From: Enterococcus sp. DIV2402
GTDB lineage: Bacteria > Bacillota > Bacilli > Lactobacillales > Enterococcaceae
Length of the DNA stretch: 64,000 nucleotides
Direction of reading: 5' to 3'
Assembly: GCF_017426705.2 (NCBI RefSeq)
Contig: NZ_CP147251.1
Location: forward strand, 1,898,501-1,962,500
Below the pieces are notes generated by a model that saw only the letters and a list, made by a program, of their open reading frames with translations, did no database searches and was not told where the DNA came from. A program made the translations under genes and the position numbers. The stretch's first letter is position 1; every line of letters starts with the position of its first letter. Below, in pieces: positions 44,354-54,398 of this stretch.

Positions 44354-46018
44354 ATGAAGTCAGATATTGAAATTGCTCAGGAAATAGAATTAAAACCAAT
44401 TCAAGAAATTGCTAAAAAGGTGAAGCTTACAGAAGATGATTTAGAATTATATGGTAAATATAAAGCAAAAATTGATATTACTAAGTTAAATAACAATGCT
44501 GATTTAGGAAAGTTAATTTTAGTCACAGCAATTAATCCCACGCCAGCTGGGGAAGGTAAATCAACTATTTCGATTGGTTTAGCAGATGGTTTAAATCAAA
44601 TTAATAAAAATGCGGTCATTGCTTTACGCGAACCTTCATTAGGCCCAGTCATGGGAATGAAAGGTGGCGCAACAGGTGGCGGTTATGCGCAAGTTTTACC
44701 AATGGAAGATATTAACTTACATTTTACAGGCGATATGCACGCAATTACGACAGCCAACAATGCGCTTTCTGCTTTGATTGATAACCATATTCATCAAGGA
44801 AATCAATTAAATATTGATCCAAGAAGATTAATTTGGAAACGAGTTGTTGACTTAAACGATCGTGCGTTACGTCAAGTTGTAGTAGGACTAGGTGGTCCAC
44901 TTCAAGGTGTTCCAAGAGAAGATGGATTTGATATTACTGTAGCAAGCGAAATTATGGCAATATTATGTTTAGCAACAGATATTCATAACTTAAAAGAGCG
45001 CTTAAGTCAGATTTTAATTGGCTATACTTACCAAAGAGAACCTGTGACAGTAGGTGATTTGAAAATCGAAGGTGCGTTAGCGTTGCTACTGAAAGATGCC
45101 ATTAAACCTAATTTGGTTCAAACTATTGAAGGGACACCTGCTATTGTCCATGGTGGACCATTTGCCAATATTGCACATGGTTGTAATAGCGTGATTGCTA
45201 CTAAAACGGCTTTAAGCCTAGGTGATTATGTTGTAACAGAAGCAGGCTTTGGTGCCGACTTAGGTGCTGAAAAATTTTTAGACATCAAAGTACCTAATCT
45301 AGGAAAAGCGCCCGATGCGGTAGTAATTGTAGCAACTATTCGAGCATTAAAAATGCATGGTGGCGTTACAAAAACAGATTTAGGTCAAGAGAATGTAGAA
45401 GCCGTTATTAAAGGTTTTGCAAATCTACAACGTCACATTCAAAACATTCAACACTACGGCTTACCAGTTGTAGTAGCAATTAATGAATTTATCACTGACA
45501 CAGAAGCCGAGTTTTTACAATTAGAAGCATTGTGTCAACAAGAAAATGTGACCATCCGTCGTGCGTCTGTTTGGGCAAATGGAGGTCTTGGTGGAAAAGA
45601 CTTAGCAGAAGCCGTCGTGGACGCTATTGAAACGAAAGAAGCGAACTATCAACGTTTATATGAAGACTCATTGTCTATTGAGGAAAAAGTGAAAACAATC
45701 GTTTCTAAGATTTATGGTGGGAAAGATGTGTCATTTGGTGCGAAAGCACAAACCCAATTAAAAACTTTTGCGCAACAAGGCTGGGACAATTTACCAGTTT
45801 GTATGGCAAAAACGCAATACTCATTTTCTGATAATCCTACATTATTAGGAGCACCAACTGATTTTACTGTGACTATCCGTGAGTTTGTTCCAAAACTAGG
45901 AGCTGGTTTTATCGTTGCCTTGACGGGCGATGTTATGACGATGCCTGGATTACCAAAACAACCTGCAGCATTGAATATGGATATTGATGAAAATGGTCGT
46001 GCAATCGGTCTATTTTAA
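44354..46018 (+). CDS. fhs: Formate-tetrahydrofolate ligase
   Basis: A 554-residue enzyme that makes 10-formyl-tetrahydrofolate from formate, ATP and THF, feeding purine synthesis and formyl-Met-tRNA. The ATP site [10 protein letters not shown] is at residues 62-71, followed by the folate-site blocks [14 protein letters not shown] and Asn-Ile-Ala-His-Gly-Cys-Asn-Ser. Full length. AAAAAGGAG precedes the ATG, and TATAAT (44314-44319) may be its -10. Confidence 0.96.
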   Translation: MKSDIEIAQEIELKPIQEIAKKVKLTEDDLELYGKYKAKIDITKLNNNADLGKLILVTAINPTPAGEGKSTISIGLADGLNQINKNAVIALREPSLGPVMGMKGGATGGGYAQVLPMEDINLHFTGDMHAITTANNALSALIDNHIHQGNQLNIDPRRLIWKRVVDLNDRALRQVVVGLGGPLQGVPREDGFDITVASEIMAILCLATDIHNLKERLSQILIGYTYQREPVTVGDLKIEGALALLLKDAIKPNLVQTIEGTPAIVHGGPFANIAHGCNSVIATKTALSLGDYVVTEAGFGADLGAEKFLDIKVPNLGKAPDAVVIVATIRALKMHGGVTKTDLGQENVEAVIKGFANLQRHIQNIQHYGLPVVVAINEFITDTEAEFLQLEALCQQENVTIRRASVWANGGLGGKDLAEAVVDAIETKEANYQRLYEDSLSIEEKVKTIVSKIYGGKDVSFGAKAQTQLKTFAQQGWDNLPVCMAKTQYSFSDNPTLLGAPTDFTVTIREFVPKLGAGFIVALTGDVMTMPGLPKQPAALNMDIDENGRAIGLF

Positions 46019-46022
46019 AAAA

Positions 46023-46053
46023 GGGGGAACAGTCTAGCTGTTCCTCTTCTTTT
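46023..46053 (+). terminator. fhs terminator
   Basis: GGAACAG-TCTA-GCTGTTCC stem and a T-rich tail. Confidence 0.78.
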
Positions 46054-46153
46054 GTAAAAAAACTTTTAAAAGTTTTTTGATATGGATTATTGTAGTTAAC
46101 TATTCATCATGTCTAGGAGTTTTTTTAAAGTCTTTTTAAGGAGGGAGCTTGAA

Positions 46154-46813
46154 ATGACAACTTTATATGAGAAAGATTTTGCTATTTTTGATAGAAAACA
46201 ATTTGCGTTTAAACAATTAAAAGAAACCCATACAGAAGAAGAGCTTTCACAGGTAAAAGCATCTTTTAAAGATGTTTGGGACAAATGGAAACACCTGCAG
46301 CAAAACATCTATCAAGAACTTGCTTCTAATTATTTTGCACAGCCCAAAGTTGAAAGTTGGACAAATGGTTGGAATCTTCGCTCGCATTATTGGAGTGCCT
46401 ATCGAGGAGCGCATAGACAAAACGAGAATGCGTGTATCGGTGTTTTGTTGAACAAAAAACAATTACAAGTTTATTTGATGTTTCAAGAATATAAAAGTGA
46501 GACACGTCAAGGAACAAAAGAGCAATACAATCAACTATTAGCGTATTTACCAAAATGGAGTGAACAAGTGGATGTGAGCGATTATTATATTTGGCCTCAG
46601 CAAGAACATGAGTTGACGGACCATTTACCTTTGAAAAATTATTTAGCGGATGCGCAGGTTCAGCAGAGATTTCAAGATGAAGTGAACCAACAAACCTTTC
46701 AATTGGGCAAACTTTTTTTCCGCGCAGAACTGCCCGATGTTGAAGGACAAATCATCCAGGTTTTTAATGAGTTGACACAACTTTATCGTTTATTAGAAGA
46801 AATAACGGATTAA
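46154..46813 (+). CDS. Conserved hypothetical protein, possibly HI_0552-like
   Basis: A 219-residue soluble protein rich in Gln, Glu and aromatic residues. Visible blocks are Ser-His/Tyr-Trp-Ser-Ala-Tyr-Arg around residue 80, a beta-strand like Gln-Val-Tyr-Leu-Met-Phe-Gln near 105, and a C-terminal helix. Length and pattern faintly recall the uncharacterised HI_0552 family, which is only a weak guess. ATG 46154 follows AAGGAGGGAG; an in-frame start 15 codons upstream has no site. No function is proposed. Confidence 0.7.
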   Translation: MTTLYEKDFAIFDRKQFAFKQLKETHTEEELSQVKASFKDVWDKWKHLQQNIYQELASNYFAQPKVESWTNGWNLRSHYWSAYRGAHRQNENACIGVLLNKKQLQVYLMFQEYKSETRQGTKEQYNQLLAYLPKWSEQVDVSDYYIWPQQEHELTDHLPLKNYLADAQVQQRFQDEVNQQTFQLGKLFFRAELPDVEGQIIQVFNELTQLYRLLEEITD

Positions 46814-46936
46814 CTTCAAGCAGAATTTTTCTTTTTTGAACAAATTCGTTATAATAAATGAATAAGTGATTCCACTCTAGACATTTCTACGCTATACTAA
46901 GAAAGTCTATGGATAGGTAGTTGAAGGAGGATTTTC

Positions 46937-47626
46937 ATGGGTGAAGCGGCAGATGTATTTTTAAGTAGTTTCAATCGTATTGAAAAATGGCTGAAAGATG
47001 AACTTGGTAATCCGAAAAATATGGGCTTTAGTCAAATGGTGCGCAAACTTTCTAACCGCCCTGATTTACCAATAAAAAAATATGAAAATGATTTACTTCA
47101 AATTTCACAGTTGCGTAATGCAATTGTACACGAGAAAATTGGTGAGAATTTTGTTATTGCTGAACCAAATCAATGGTTAGTCAATCGTATTCGGAAAATT
47201 GAGATGGATTTGCTTCAACCGGAATTAGTTTTGCCGCGTTTTGCCAAACATGTCACTGGTTTTGAACAAGACATTTCGATTCGAGAATTATTACAAATCG
47301 TTGCTAAAAAACGTTACTCACAGTTCCCCTTATATAACCAAGGACATTTTGAAGGGTTGATTACTTTAAAAGCGTTGGGATATTGGTTTGCAAAAGAAAG
47401 TCTAAAAGGTGATATTCAAATAGACAATCGAACAGCCAAAGACTTAATTATCAAAGATGGTAAACCGACGAACTATACATTTGTTTCACAATATACTTCG
47501 ATTAATGAAATTGAACGAATGTTTCATGATAATGGCATGTTGGATTCAATTTTGATTACTAAAGACGGAAATCCTAATGGGCGTTTATTAGGGATTATTC
47601 GTCCACGAGATATTTTTAAACTATAA
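46937..47626 (+). CDS. CBS-domain protein with HEPN-like N-terminal part
   Basis: A 229-residue protein. The N-terminal part (about 1-85) is helical and has Leu-Arg-Asn-Ala-Ile-Val-His-Glu near residue 62, a motif seen in DUF4145/HEPN-like proteins. The C-terminal part (about 95-229) is a CBS pair: Phe-Pro-Leu-Tyr-Asn near 130 and Gly-Ile-Ile-Arg-Pro-Arg-Asp-Ile-Phe at the end. CBS pairs usually bind adenine nucleotides or cyclic dinucleotides. The start lies 9 bases after GGAGG. It is 8 bases before lspA and may be in the same operon. Confidence 0.78.
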   Translation: MGEAADVFLSSFNRIEKWLKDELGNPKNMGFSQMVRKLSNRPDLPIKKYENDLLQISQLRNAIVHEKIGENFVIAEPNQWLVNRIRKIEMDLLQPELVLPRFAKHVTGFEQDISIRELLQIVAKKRYSQFPLYNQGHFEGLITLKALGYWFAKESLKGDIQIDNRTAKDLIIKDGKPTNYTFVSQYTSINEIERMFHDNGMLDSILITKDGNPNGRLLGIIRPRDIFKL

Positions 47627-47634
47627 GAAAAGAG

Positions 47635-48102
47635 TTGAAAAAATTGTTAGCTTTTTATTTTCTATTAAGTGCGATTATTATTGGACTGGATCAATGGGTG
47701 AAATTTTGGATTGTCTCTAACTTTGCTTTAGGTGACGCCCAATCTATTATCCCTAATATTCTTTCCTTTACGTACGTTCAAAATACAGGTGCTGCTTGGA
47801 GTATTTTTGAAGGACAAATGGGCTTTTTTACAGTCATTACGCTAATTGCAGTGGCAGTAGTAACGTATTTAATGATTCGTTACCGTAACGAAAACAAATT
47901 ATTTATCCTCGGTTTATCCTTCGTGTTAGCAGGAGCTTTAGGGAATTTTATTGACCGTATACGCTTAGGATATGTGGTAGATATGTTCCAAACTGATTTT
48001 ATGAACTTTCCGATTTTCAATGTGGCAGATATGGCTTTATGCATCGGAGTAGGTTTAATTTTTATTTATACAATTTTCGATGAAAAGATGAAAGGAAAGT
48101 AA
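47635..48102 (+). CDS. lspA: Lipoprotein signal peptidase
   Basis: A 155-residue aspartyl membrane protease that removes signal peptides from prolipoproteins after diacylglyceryl transfer. Four membrane helices and the family blocks Asn-Thr-Gly-Ala-Ala-Trp-Ser-Ile near residue 50, Gly-Asn-Phe-Ile-Asp-Arg with catalytic Asp116 in Val-Val-Asp-Met-Phe, and Asp132 in Phe-Asn-Val-Ala-Asp are all present. The start is TTG 47635, 8 bases after the upstream stop. It runs straight into rluD with 1 base between, as in other Firmicutes. The iron-binding lipoprotein in this window would be a substrate. Confidence 0.95.
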   Translation: MKKLLAFYFLLSAIIIGLDQWVKFWIVSNFALGDAQSIIPNILSFTYVQNTGAAWSIFEGQMGFFTVITLIAVAVVTYLMIRYRNENKLFILGLSFVLAGALGNFIDRIRLGYVVDMFQTDFMNFPIFNVADMALCIGVGLIFIYTIFDEKMKGK

Positions 48103-48103
48103 A

Positions 48104-49009
48104 ATGACACAATTAGAAGTAACAATTACGGATGAAAAAGGTCGTTTAGACAAAGTATTGGCAGAGAAGTTAACAGATTATAGCCGTTCACAAGTCCAAC
48201 AATGGCTAAAAGAAGATGCAGTGACTTTGGACAATCAACCAGTTAAAGCCAACTATAAAGTGAAAGAAGGGAATCATTTTACTATTACGATTCCTGAACC
48301 AGTTACTTTAGATTTAGTAGCAGAAGATATCCCATTAGATATTGTGTATCAAGATGAAGACGTTGCAGTGATTAATAAACCTCAAGGAATGGTTGTTCAT
48401 CCTTCTGCGGGACATCCTAACGGCACACTAGTTAACGCATTGTTATATCATTTAAAAGATTTATCCAGTATTAATGATGTAGTACGCCCTGGGATTGTTC
48501 ATCGGATTGATAAGGATACATCGGGCTTATTAATGGTTGCCAAAAATGATGCGGCTCATGAATCTCTTGCAAAGCAATTAAAAGACAAAACCTCTTTACG
48601 AAAATATATTGCTTTGGTGCATGGAAATATTTCTCATGAAAAAGGAACCATCAATGCACCAATTGGTCGATCTAAAACGAATCGCAAAATGCAAGCAGTC
48701 ATTGAAGAAGGGAAACCTGCAGTGACGCATTTTACAGTTTTAGAACGCTTTGGTGATTTCACTTTAGTTGAATTGCAATTAGAAACTGGAAGAACCCACC
48801 AAATTCGTGTGCATATGCAATATATCGGTTTTCCTGTAGCTGGTGACCCAATCTACGGTCCGAAAAAAACATTAAAAGGCAACGGCCAATTTCTTCATGC
48901 AAAATTACTAGGGTTTACTCATCCTAGAACAAACCAACAAATGGTCTTTGAAGCACCTTTACCAGAGATTTTTGAAAAAAATTTAAAAAAACTACGTGAA
49001 AAGGTTTGA
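48104..49009 (+). CDS. rluD: 23S rRNA pseudouridine synthase RluD
   Basis: A 301-residue enzyme with an N-terminal S4 RNA-binding domain (about 15-75) and a RluA-family catalytic domain. The catalytic Asp is in His-Arg-Ile-Asp-Lys-Asp-Thr-Ser-Gly near residue 138, and Gly-Arg-Thr-His-Gln-Ile-Arg-Val-His follows near 230. RluD modifies helix 69 positions of 23S rRNA; Bacillus members of this group may have narrower targets. It follows lspA by 1 base and precedes the pyr operon promoter. Confidence 0.9.
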   Translation: MTQLEVTITDEKGRLDKVLAEKLTDYSRSQVQQWLKEDAVTLDNQPVKANYKVKEGNHFTITIPEPVTLDLVAEDIPLDIVYQDEDVAVINKPQGMVVHPSAGHPNGTLVNALLYHLKDLSSINDVVRPGIVHRIDKDTSGLLMVAKNDAAHESLAKQLKDKTSLRKYIALVHGNISHEKGTINAPIGRSKTNRKMQAVIEEGKPAVTHFTVLERFGDFTLVELQLETGRTHQIRVHMQYIGFPVAGDPIYGPKKTLKGNGQFLHAKLLGFTHPRTNQQMVFEAPLPEIFEKNLKKLREKV

Positions 49010-49034
49010 TTTTTTCTCTCAACAAAGGTATAGT
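49006..49034 (+). promoter_or_regulatory. pyr operon promoter
   Basis: TTGATT (49006-49011, overlapping the rluD stop), exactly 17 bases, TATAGT (49029-49034). Confidence 0.75.
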
Positions 49035-49039
49035 TGTCT

Positions 49040-49227
49040 TTAAGAAAAATAACAAAACTTAAAATGATCCTTTAAGTTAGTCCCGTGAGGCTAAGAAGGA
49101 AGTGAGCAAATAGATTCGTTATCTGCGGATAAACGAAATACTATTTGAAGAGACGAAGTGTGTCTTTTTATAGGACGCGTGTATAGTTGAACCTTCACTC
49201 CTGCCTTATTCGGGCAGGAGTTTTTTT
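49040..49227 (+). promoter_or_regulatory. PyrR-dependent transcription attenuator of the pyr operon
   Basis: The leader contains a PyrR-binding stem with GTCCCGTGAGGCT (49080-49092), the enterococcal form of the Bacillus AGUCC-GAGAGGCU loop, followed by sequence that can form an antiterminator. A strong terminator closes the leader (CTCCTGCC and GGCAGGAG arms, 49198-49220, then T-run). UMP-bound PyrR would stabilise the anti-antiterminator and let the terminator form. It is the only attenuator in the operon. Confidence 0.88.
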
Positions 49228-49252
49228 ATGTTTTAAATTCTAGGGAGGATGA

Positions 49253-49792
<540 letters not shown>

Positions 49793-49793
49793 C

Positions 49794-51077
49794 ATGAAGG
49801 ATAAGACCTTTAGAAATCCTGAGGCGGTTCTTGATATTCAAGATAAACCAGCTGTCTTACCATGGATAGGATTAAGTTTACAGCATTTGTTTACCATGTT
49901 TGGTGCGACAGTTTTAGTTCCTAAATTAGTGGGACTAGATCCAGGTATTGCGCTGGTGAGTTCAGGAATAGGTACCATTGTCTACTTAATGATTACAAAA
50001 GGGAAAATTCCTGCTTATCTAGGAAGTAGCTTTGCTTTTATAGCTGCGATGAAAATGCTCCTAGAAACAAAAGGCTACGGCGCGATTGCTCAAGGTGCAA
50101 TTACTACTGGAGTTGTTTATTTTATTGTTTCGATGATTGTCAAACGCAGTGGAACAGATTGGTTAAATAAAATTTTACCACCGATTGTTGTTGGTCCAGT
50201 AGTAATGGTTATTGGTTTAGGATTAGCTAGTAATGCTGCTAATAGCGCCATGTTCAATGAAGCTGGAAAATATGATTTCAAATATGTAGTAGTTGCTTTA
50301 TTGACATTGGCTTTAACGATTTTTTTCAACATGTGGTTCAAAGGATTCTTAGGATTAATTCCAATTTTACTAGGAATCATTAGTGGGTATGTACTTGCTC
50401 TAGCATTCGGGATTGTGGATGTTAGTATTATCCAACAAGCACCGTGGGTTGGCTTACCGAATTTTGAAATTCCGTTCGTCCAATATACACCGACCTTAGA
50501 AATCGGAGCGATAATTACGATGGCACCAATTGCGTTTGTAACAATGACTGAACATATTGGTCATTTAATGGTTTTAAATAAATTAACTAAACGTAACTTT
50601 TTTGAAGACCCAGGCTTGCATAAAACGTTGGCCGGTGATGGTGCCGCTCAAATCGTCGCTGGACTAATCGGCGGTCCACCAGTAACAAGTTATGGCGAAA
50701 ACATTGGTGTACTTGCGATTACACGTGTTCACAGCGTGTTTGTCATTGGCGGTGCTGCAGTGTTTGCTATCGCACTTGGCTTTGTTGGCAAGGTTAGTGC
50801 AGTCATCTTAAGTATCCCTGGACCAGTTATTTCTGGTATCAGTTTTGTCTTGTTCGGGGTTATCGCCGCTAGCGGGTTGAAAATTTTAATTGAAAATCAA
50901 ATTGATTTTGACCGAAAGAAAAATTTATTAATTGCCTCCGTTATATTAGTAACAGGAATCGGTGGTTTAGTAGTTGAAGCAGGTGCCTTCACATTATCAG
51001 CGATGGCACTGGCAACCGTCTTAGGAATAGTTCTTAATTTAATTTTACCAAATACAGCACGCAACGAAGAAAAGTAG
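49794..51077 (+). CDS. pyrP: Uracil permease, NCS2 family
   Basis: A 427-residue NCS2/UraA transporter with about 14 membrane helices. Phe-Gly-Ala-Thr-Val-Leu-Val-Pro near residue 40, Tyr-Leu-Gly-Ser-Ser-Phe-Ala-Phe near 78, and Thr-Glu-His-Ile-Gly-His near 248 are the substrate-region hallmarks. It imports uracil driven by protons for the salvage activity of PyrR/Upp. ATG 49794 follows GAGGAGG; an ATG five codons upstream overlaps pyrR. Confidence 0.94.
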   Translation: MKDKTFRNPEAVLDIQDKPAVLPWIGLSLQHLFTMFGATVLVPKLVGLDPGIALVSSGIGTIVYLMITKGKIPAYLGSSFAFIAAMKMLLETKGYGAIAQGAITTGVVYFIVSMIVKRSGTDWLNKILPPIVVGPVVMVIGLGLASNAANSAMFNEAGKYDFKYVVVALLTLALTIFFNMWFKGFLGLIPILLGIISGYVLALAFGIVDVSIIQQAPWVGLPNFEIPFVQYTPTLEIGAIITMAPIAFVTMTEHIGHLMVLNKLTKRNFFEDPGLHKTLAGDGAAQIVAGLIGGPPVTSYGENIGVLAITRVHSVFVIGGAAVFAIALGFVGKVSAVILSIPGPVISGISFVLFGVIAASGLKILIENQIDFDRKKNLLIASVILVTGIGGLVVEAGAFTLSAMALATVLGIVLNLILPNTARNEEK

Positions 51078-51089
51078 GGGGCAAAAGGA

Positions 51090-52016
51090 ATGATTATCAA
51101 ATCAGAACGAGTTAGTTTAAAACATTTATTAACAGTGGAAGCATTAACAGATCAAGAAGTGATGGGACTAATTCGTCGCGGACAGGAGTTCAAACGCGGA
51201 GCGAAATGGACACCTGCAAAAGATCAGTACTTTGTAACTAACTTATTTTTTGAAAATAGTACACGAACACATAAAAGTTTTGAAATAGCAGAGAAGAAAC
51301 TAGGCGTCGATGTGATTGAATTCGATACAGATAAAAGTTCAGTACAAAAAGGGGAAACCTTATACGATACGGTTTTAACCATGTCAGCTATTGGCGTGGA
51401 TGCTGCCGTAATTCGACATGGAGATGAAAATTACTATGATGAATTAATCCAAAGTCGTACGATTCAATGTAGCATTATTAATGGCGGCGATGGTAGCGGT
51501 CAACATCCAACCCAATGTCTATTAGATTTACTAACTATCTATGAAGAGTTTGGTTCTTTTGAAAACTTAAAAGTAGCTATTGTTGGGGATATTACCCATT
51601 CACGAGTAGCGAAATCGAATATGCAAATGTTAAAACGTTTAGGGGCACAAGTATTTTTCTCAGGACCTGAAACATGGTATGATCAATCCTTTGAAGTTTA
51701 TGGACACTATATGCCCTTAGATGAGTTGATAGAAGAAGTCGATGTTATGATGTTATTACGTGTGCAACATGAACGTCATGATGAACACGAAAGTTTTTCA
51801 AAAGAAGAATATCATCAACAGTATGGACTAACAATCGAACGTGCTGCTAAAATGAAAGAAAAAGCAATTATTATGCACCCTGCCCCAGTTAATCGCGATG
51901 TCGAAATTGCGGATTCATTAGTTGAAAGCTATAAATCAAGAATTGTTACACAAATGTCAAACGGTGTCTTTGTTCGTATGGCAATTTTGGAAGCTATTTT
52001 AGAAGGTAAATCATAA
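51090..52016 (+). CDS. pyrB: Aspartate carbamoyltransferase catalytic subunit
   Basis: A 308-residue enzyme that makes carbamoyl aspartate. The carbamoyl-phosphate loop Phe-Glu-Asn-Ser-Thr-Arg-Thr-His has Ser-Thr-Arg-Thr at 57-60, and His-Pro-Ala-Pro-Val-Asn-Arg lies near 258. No pyrI regulatory subunit is present, as is usual in Firmicutes. It begins 12 bases after pyrP. Confidence 0.96.
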   Translation: MIIKSERVSLKHLLTVEALTDQEVMGLIRRGQEFKRGAKWTPAKDQYFVTNLFFENSTRTHKSFEIAEKKLGVDVIEFDTDKSSVQKGETLYDTVLTMSAIGVDAAVIRHGDENYYDELIQSRTIQCSIINGGDGSGQHPTQCLLDLLTIYEEFGSFENLKVAIVGDITHSRVAKSNMQMLKRLGAQVFFSGPETWYDQSFEVYGHYMPLDELIEEVDVMMLLRVQHERHDEHESFSKEEYHQQYGLTIERAAKMKEKAIIMHPAPVNRDVEIADSLVESYKSRIVTQMSNGVFVRMAILEAILEGKS

Positions 52017-52028
52017 GGAGGAATTTAA

Positions 52029-53315
52029 ATGAATACATTAATTAAAAACGGGAAAATTATTTCCCACGACAATCAATTAACACCTGTGTCAGTTTGGATT
52101 AAAGATGGCAGAATCCATGCTGTTGGTGAGGACTTTACTAATGAATCATTTGATCAAATTGTTGATGCAAAAGGCCAATTGATTACACCAGGTTTGGTCG
52201 ATGTTCATGTTCATTTTAGAGAACCAGGGTTTACCTATAAAGAAACGATTGAGACAGGTAGTAAGGCAGCGGCACGTGGTGGTTTTACAACTGTTTGTGC
52301 AATGCCCAATCTTGATCCAGTACCAGATACTGTTGAAAAATTCAATCAAGTACAAGCGATTATCGATCGCGATGCAGTAGTGAAAGTTTTACAATATGCA
52401 CCAATTACTGAAGAATTACGTAGTGAAACGCTAGTTGACCAAGTCGGTTTGAAAAAGGCAGGTGCTTTTGCCTTTACTAATGACGGTGTGGGTGTTCAAA
52501 CAGCTGGTACCATGTATCTTGCGATGAAAGAAGCTGCGAAAAATAACATGGCAATTGTGGCTCACACAGAAGATGAATCACTATTATTTGGCGGGGTAAT
52601 GCATGCAGGAAAACGTTCAGAAGAATTAGGATTACCAGGGATTATAAGTGCAACAGAATCATCACAGATTGCTCGCGATTTGTTATTGGCTGAAGAAACT
52701 GGCGTACATTATCACGTCTGCCATGTGTCTACTAAAGAGAGTGTTCGTGTTATCCGTGAAGCGAAAAAAGCTGGTGTACATGTAACTGCTGAAGTTTGCC
52801 CACATCACTTAGTGTTAATCGATGAAGATATTCCAGAAGATAATGGTTTTTGGAAAATGAACCCCCCTTTACGTGCGAATGAAGATCAAAAGGCGTTAAT
52901 TGAAGGCTTATTAGATGGCACAATTGATTGTATTTCAACAGACCACGCGCCACATGGCTTAGAAGAAAAGTGTCAAACATTCTTAAAATCACCATTCGGT
53001 ATTGTTGGTTCAGAATATGCTTTCCAAATGGTTTACACCCACTTTGTTAAAACAGGTATCTTTACTTTAGAACAAGTTATTGACTGGATGGCAGTTAAAC
53101 CAGCAGAAATTTTTGGTTTAGAAGCAACTGGACGATTAACAATCGGAGCGCCTGCTGACTTAGCAGTCTTTGATTTAGATACAGAATATATCGTTGACGA
53201 CAAACAATTCTTATCAAAATCTGTTAATACACCATTTGTAGGATGGAAATTGTACGGAGATACTTTATTCACTTTTGTGGATGGAAAACTTGTATGGCAA
53301 AAGGACGGTAAATAA
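52029..53315 (+). CDS. pyrC: Dihydroorotase
   Basis: A 428-residue class I dihydroorotase of the amidohydrolase fold. The metal motif [10 protein letters not shown] is near residue 60, zinc-ligand His residues occur near 178 and 231, and the catalytic Asp is in Thr-Asp-His-Ala-Pro-His near 305. It cyclises carbamoyl aspartate. AAGGAGGAATTT precedes the ATG. Confidence 0.96.
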   Translation: MNTLIKNGKIISHDNQLTPVSVWIKDGRIHAVGEDFTNESFDQIVDAKGQLITPGLVDVHVHFREPGFTYKETIETGSKAAARGGFTTVCAMPNLDPVPDTVEKFNQVQAIIDRDAVVKVLQYAPITEELRSETLVDQVGLKKAGAFAFTNDGVGVQTAGTMYLAMKEAAKNNMAIVAHTEDESLLFGGVMHAGKRSEELGLPGIISATESSQIARDLLLAEETGVHYHVCHVSTKESVRVIREAKKAGVHVTAEVCPHHLVLIDEDIPEDNGFWKMNPPLRANEDQKALIEGLLDGTIDCISTDHAPHGLEEKCQTFLKSPFGIVGSEYAFQMVYTHFVKTGIFTLEQVIDWMAVKPAEIFGLEATGRLTIGAPADLAVFDLDTEYIVDDKQFLSKSVNTPFVGWKLYGDTLFTFVDGKLVWQKDGK

Positions 53316-53317
53316 TC

Positions 53318-54397
53318 ATGAAGCGTTGGCTGATCTTAGAAGATGGAACCTATTTTGAAGGCGAAGGATTTGGCGCCGAAGTAAATGTTTATGGAGAAGT
53401 TGTTTTTACAACAAGTATGACCGGATATCAAGAAACGATTACCGATCAAAGTTTCAATGGACAAATTATTACTTTTACGTATCCAATGGTTGGAAACTAC
53501 GGTGTCAATCGTGATGATTACGAATCAATTGCACCAACTTGTAAAGGTGTTGTTGTAAAAGAGCATGCGCGCCGAGCAAGCAATTGGAGAAATCAAATGG
53601 CATTAGACGAGTTTTTAAAACGTAAAGGAATTCCAGGGATTTCTGGAATTGATACACGTGCACTAACTCGTAAAATTCGTCAACATGGAACGATGAAAGC
53701 AAGCATCGTTGATAGTGGCGACGAGTTCAGTCACGCATATGATCAATTAAAAGCAGCAGTATTACCAACAAACCAAGTGGAACAAGTCTCTACAATGAAG
53801 CCTTATCCAAGTCCTGGAACAGGTCACAATGTGGTAGTAATTGACTTTGGTTTGAAACACAGTATTATGCGCGAACTATCAAAACGCAATTGTAATTTGA
53901 CGGTTTTGCCTTATAATACGACAGCCGAAGAAATTTTAGAATTATCTCCAGATGGCGTAATGTTAACAAATGGTCCTGGTGATCCTAAAAGTGTTCCTGA
54001 AGCCATTGAAATGATTCAGGGAATTCAAGGGAAAGTACCAATTTTCGGGATTTGCTTAGGTCACCAACTATTTTCTCTCGCCAATGGTGCAGACACTTAT
54101 AAAATGAAGTTTGGTCATCGAGGATTAAATCATCCAGTCCGTGAGATTGCAACTGGACGAATTGATTTTACTTCTCAAAATCATGGCTATGCTGTAGATG
54201 AACAATCTGTTGACACAGAAAAACTAATTGTAACTCATGTGGAAGTAAACGATGGGACTATTGAAGGTGTTCGTCACCGAGACTATCCAGCATTTAGCGT
54301 GCAATATCATCCAGACGCAGCACCTGGTCCGCATGACGCAGTACACTTATTTGATGAATTTTTAGAAATGATGGATGCATGGAAGGAGCAGAACTAA
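53318..54397 (+). CDS. carA: Carbamoyl-phosphate synthase small (glutaminase) subunit
   Basis: A 359-residue glutamine amidotransferase. The nucleophile Cys246 is in Gly-Ile-Cys-Leu-Gly-His-Gln, and the His-x-Glu-type pair is in Gln-Tyr-His-Pro-Asp-Ala. Asp replaces the usual Glu after Pro at that site, as is common in CarA. It delivers ammonia to CarB and is placed in the pyrimidine operon. It starts 2 bases after pyrC and is followed by carB after 1 base. Confidence 0.95.
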   Translation: MKRWLILEDGTYFEGEGFGAEVNVYGEVVFTTSMTGYQETITDQSFNGQIITFTYPMVGNYGVNRDDYESIAPTCKGVVVKEHARRASNWRNQMALDEFLKRKGIPGISGIDTRALTRKIRQHGTMKASIVDSGDEFSHAYDQLKAAVLPTNQVEQVSTMKPYPSPGTGHNVVVIDFGLKHSIMRELSKRNCNLTVLPYNTTAEEILELSPDGVMLTNGPGDPKSVPEAIEMIQGIQGKVPIFGICLGHQLFSLANGADTYKMKFGHRGLNHPVREIATGRIDFTSQNHGYAVDEQSVDTEKLIVTHVEVNDGTIEGVRHRDYPAFSVQYHPDAAPGPHDAVHLFDEFLEMMDAWKEQN

Positions 54398-54398
54398 A

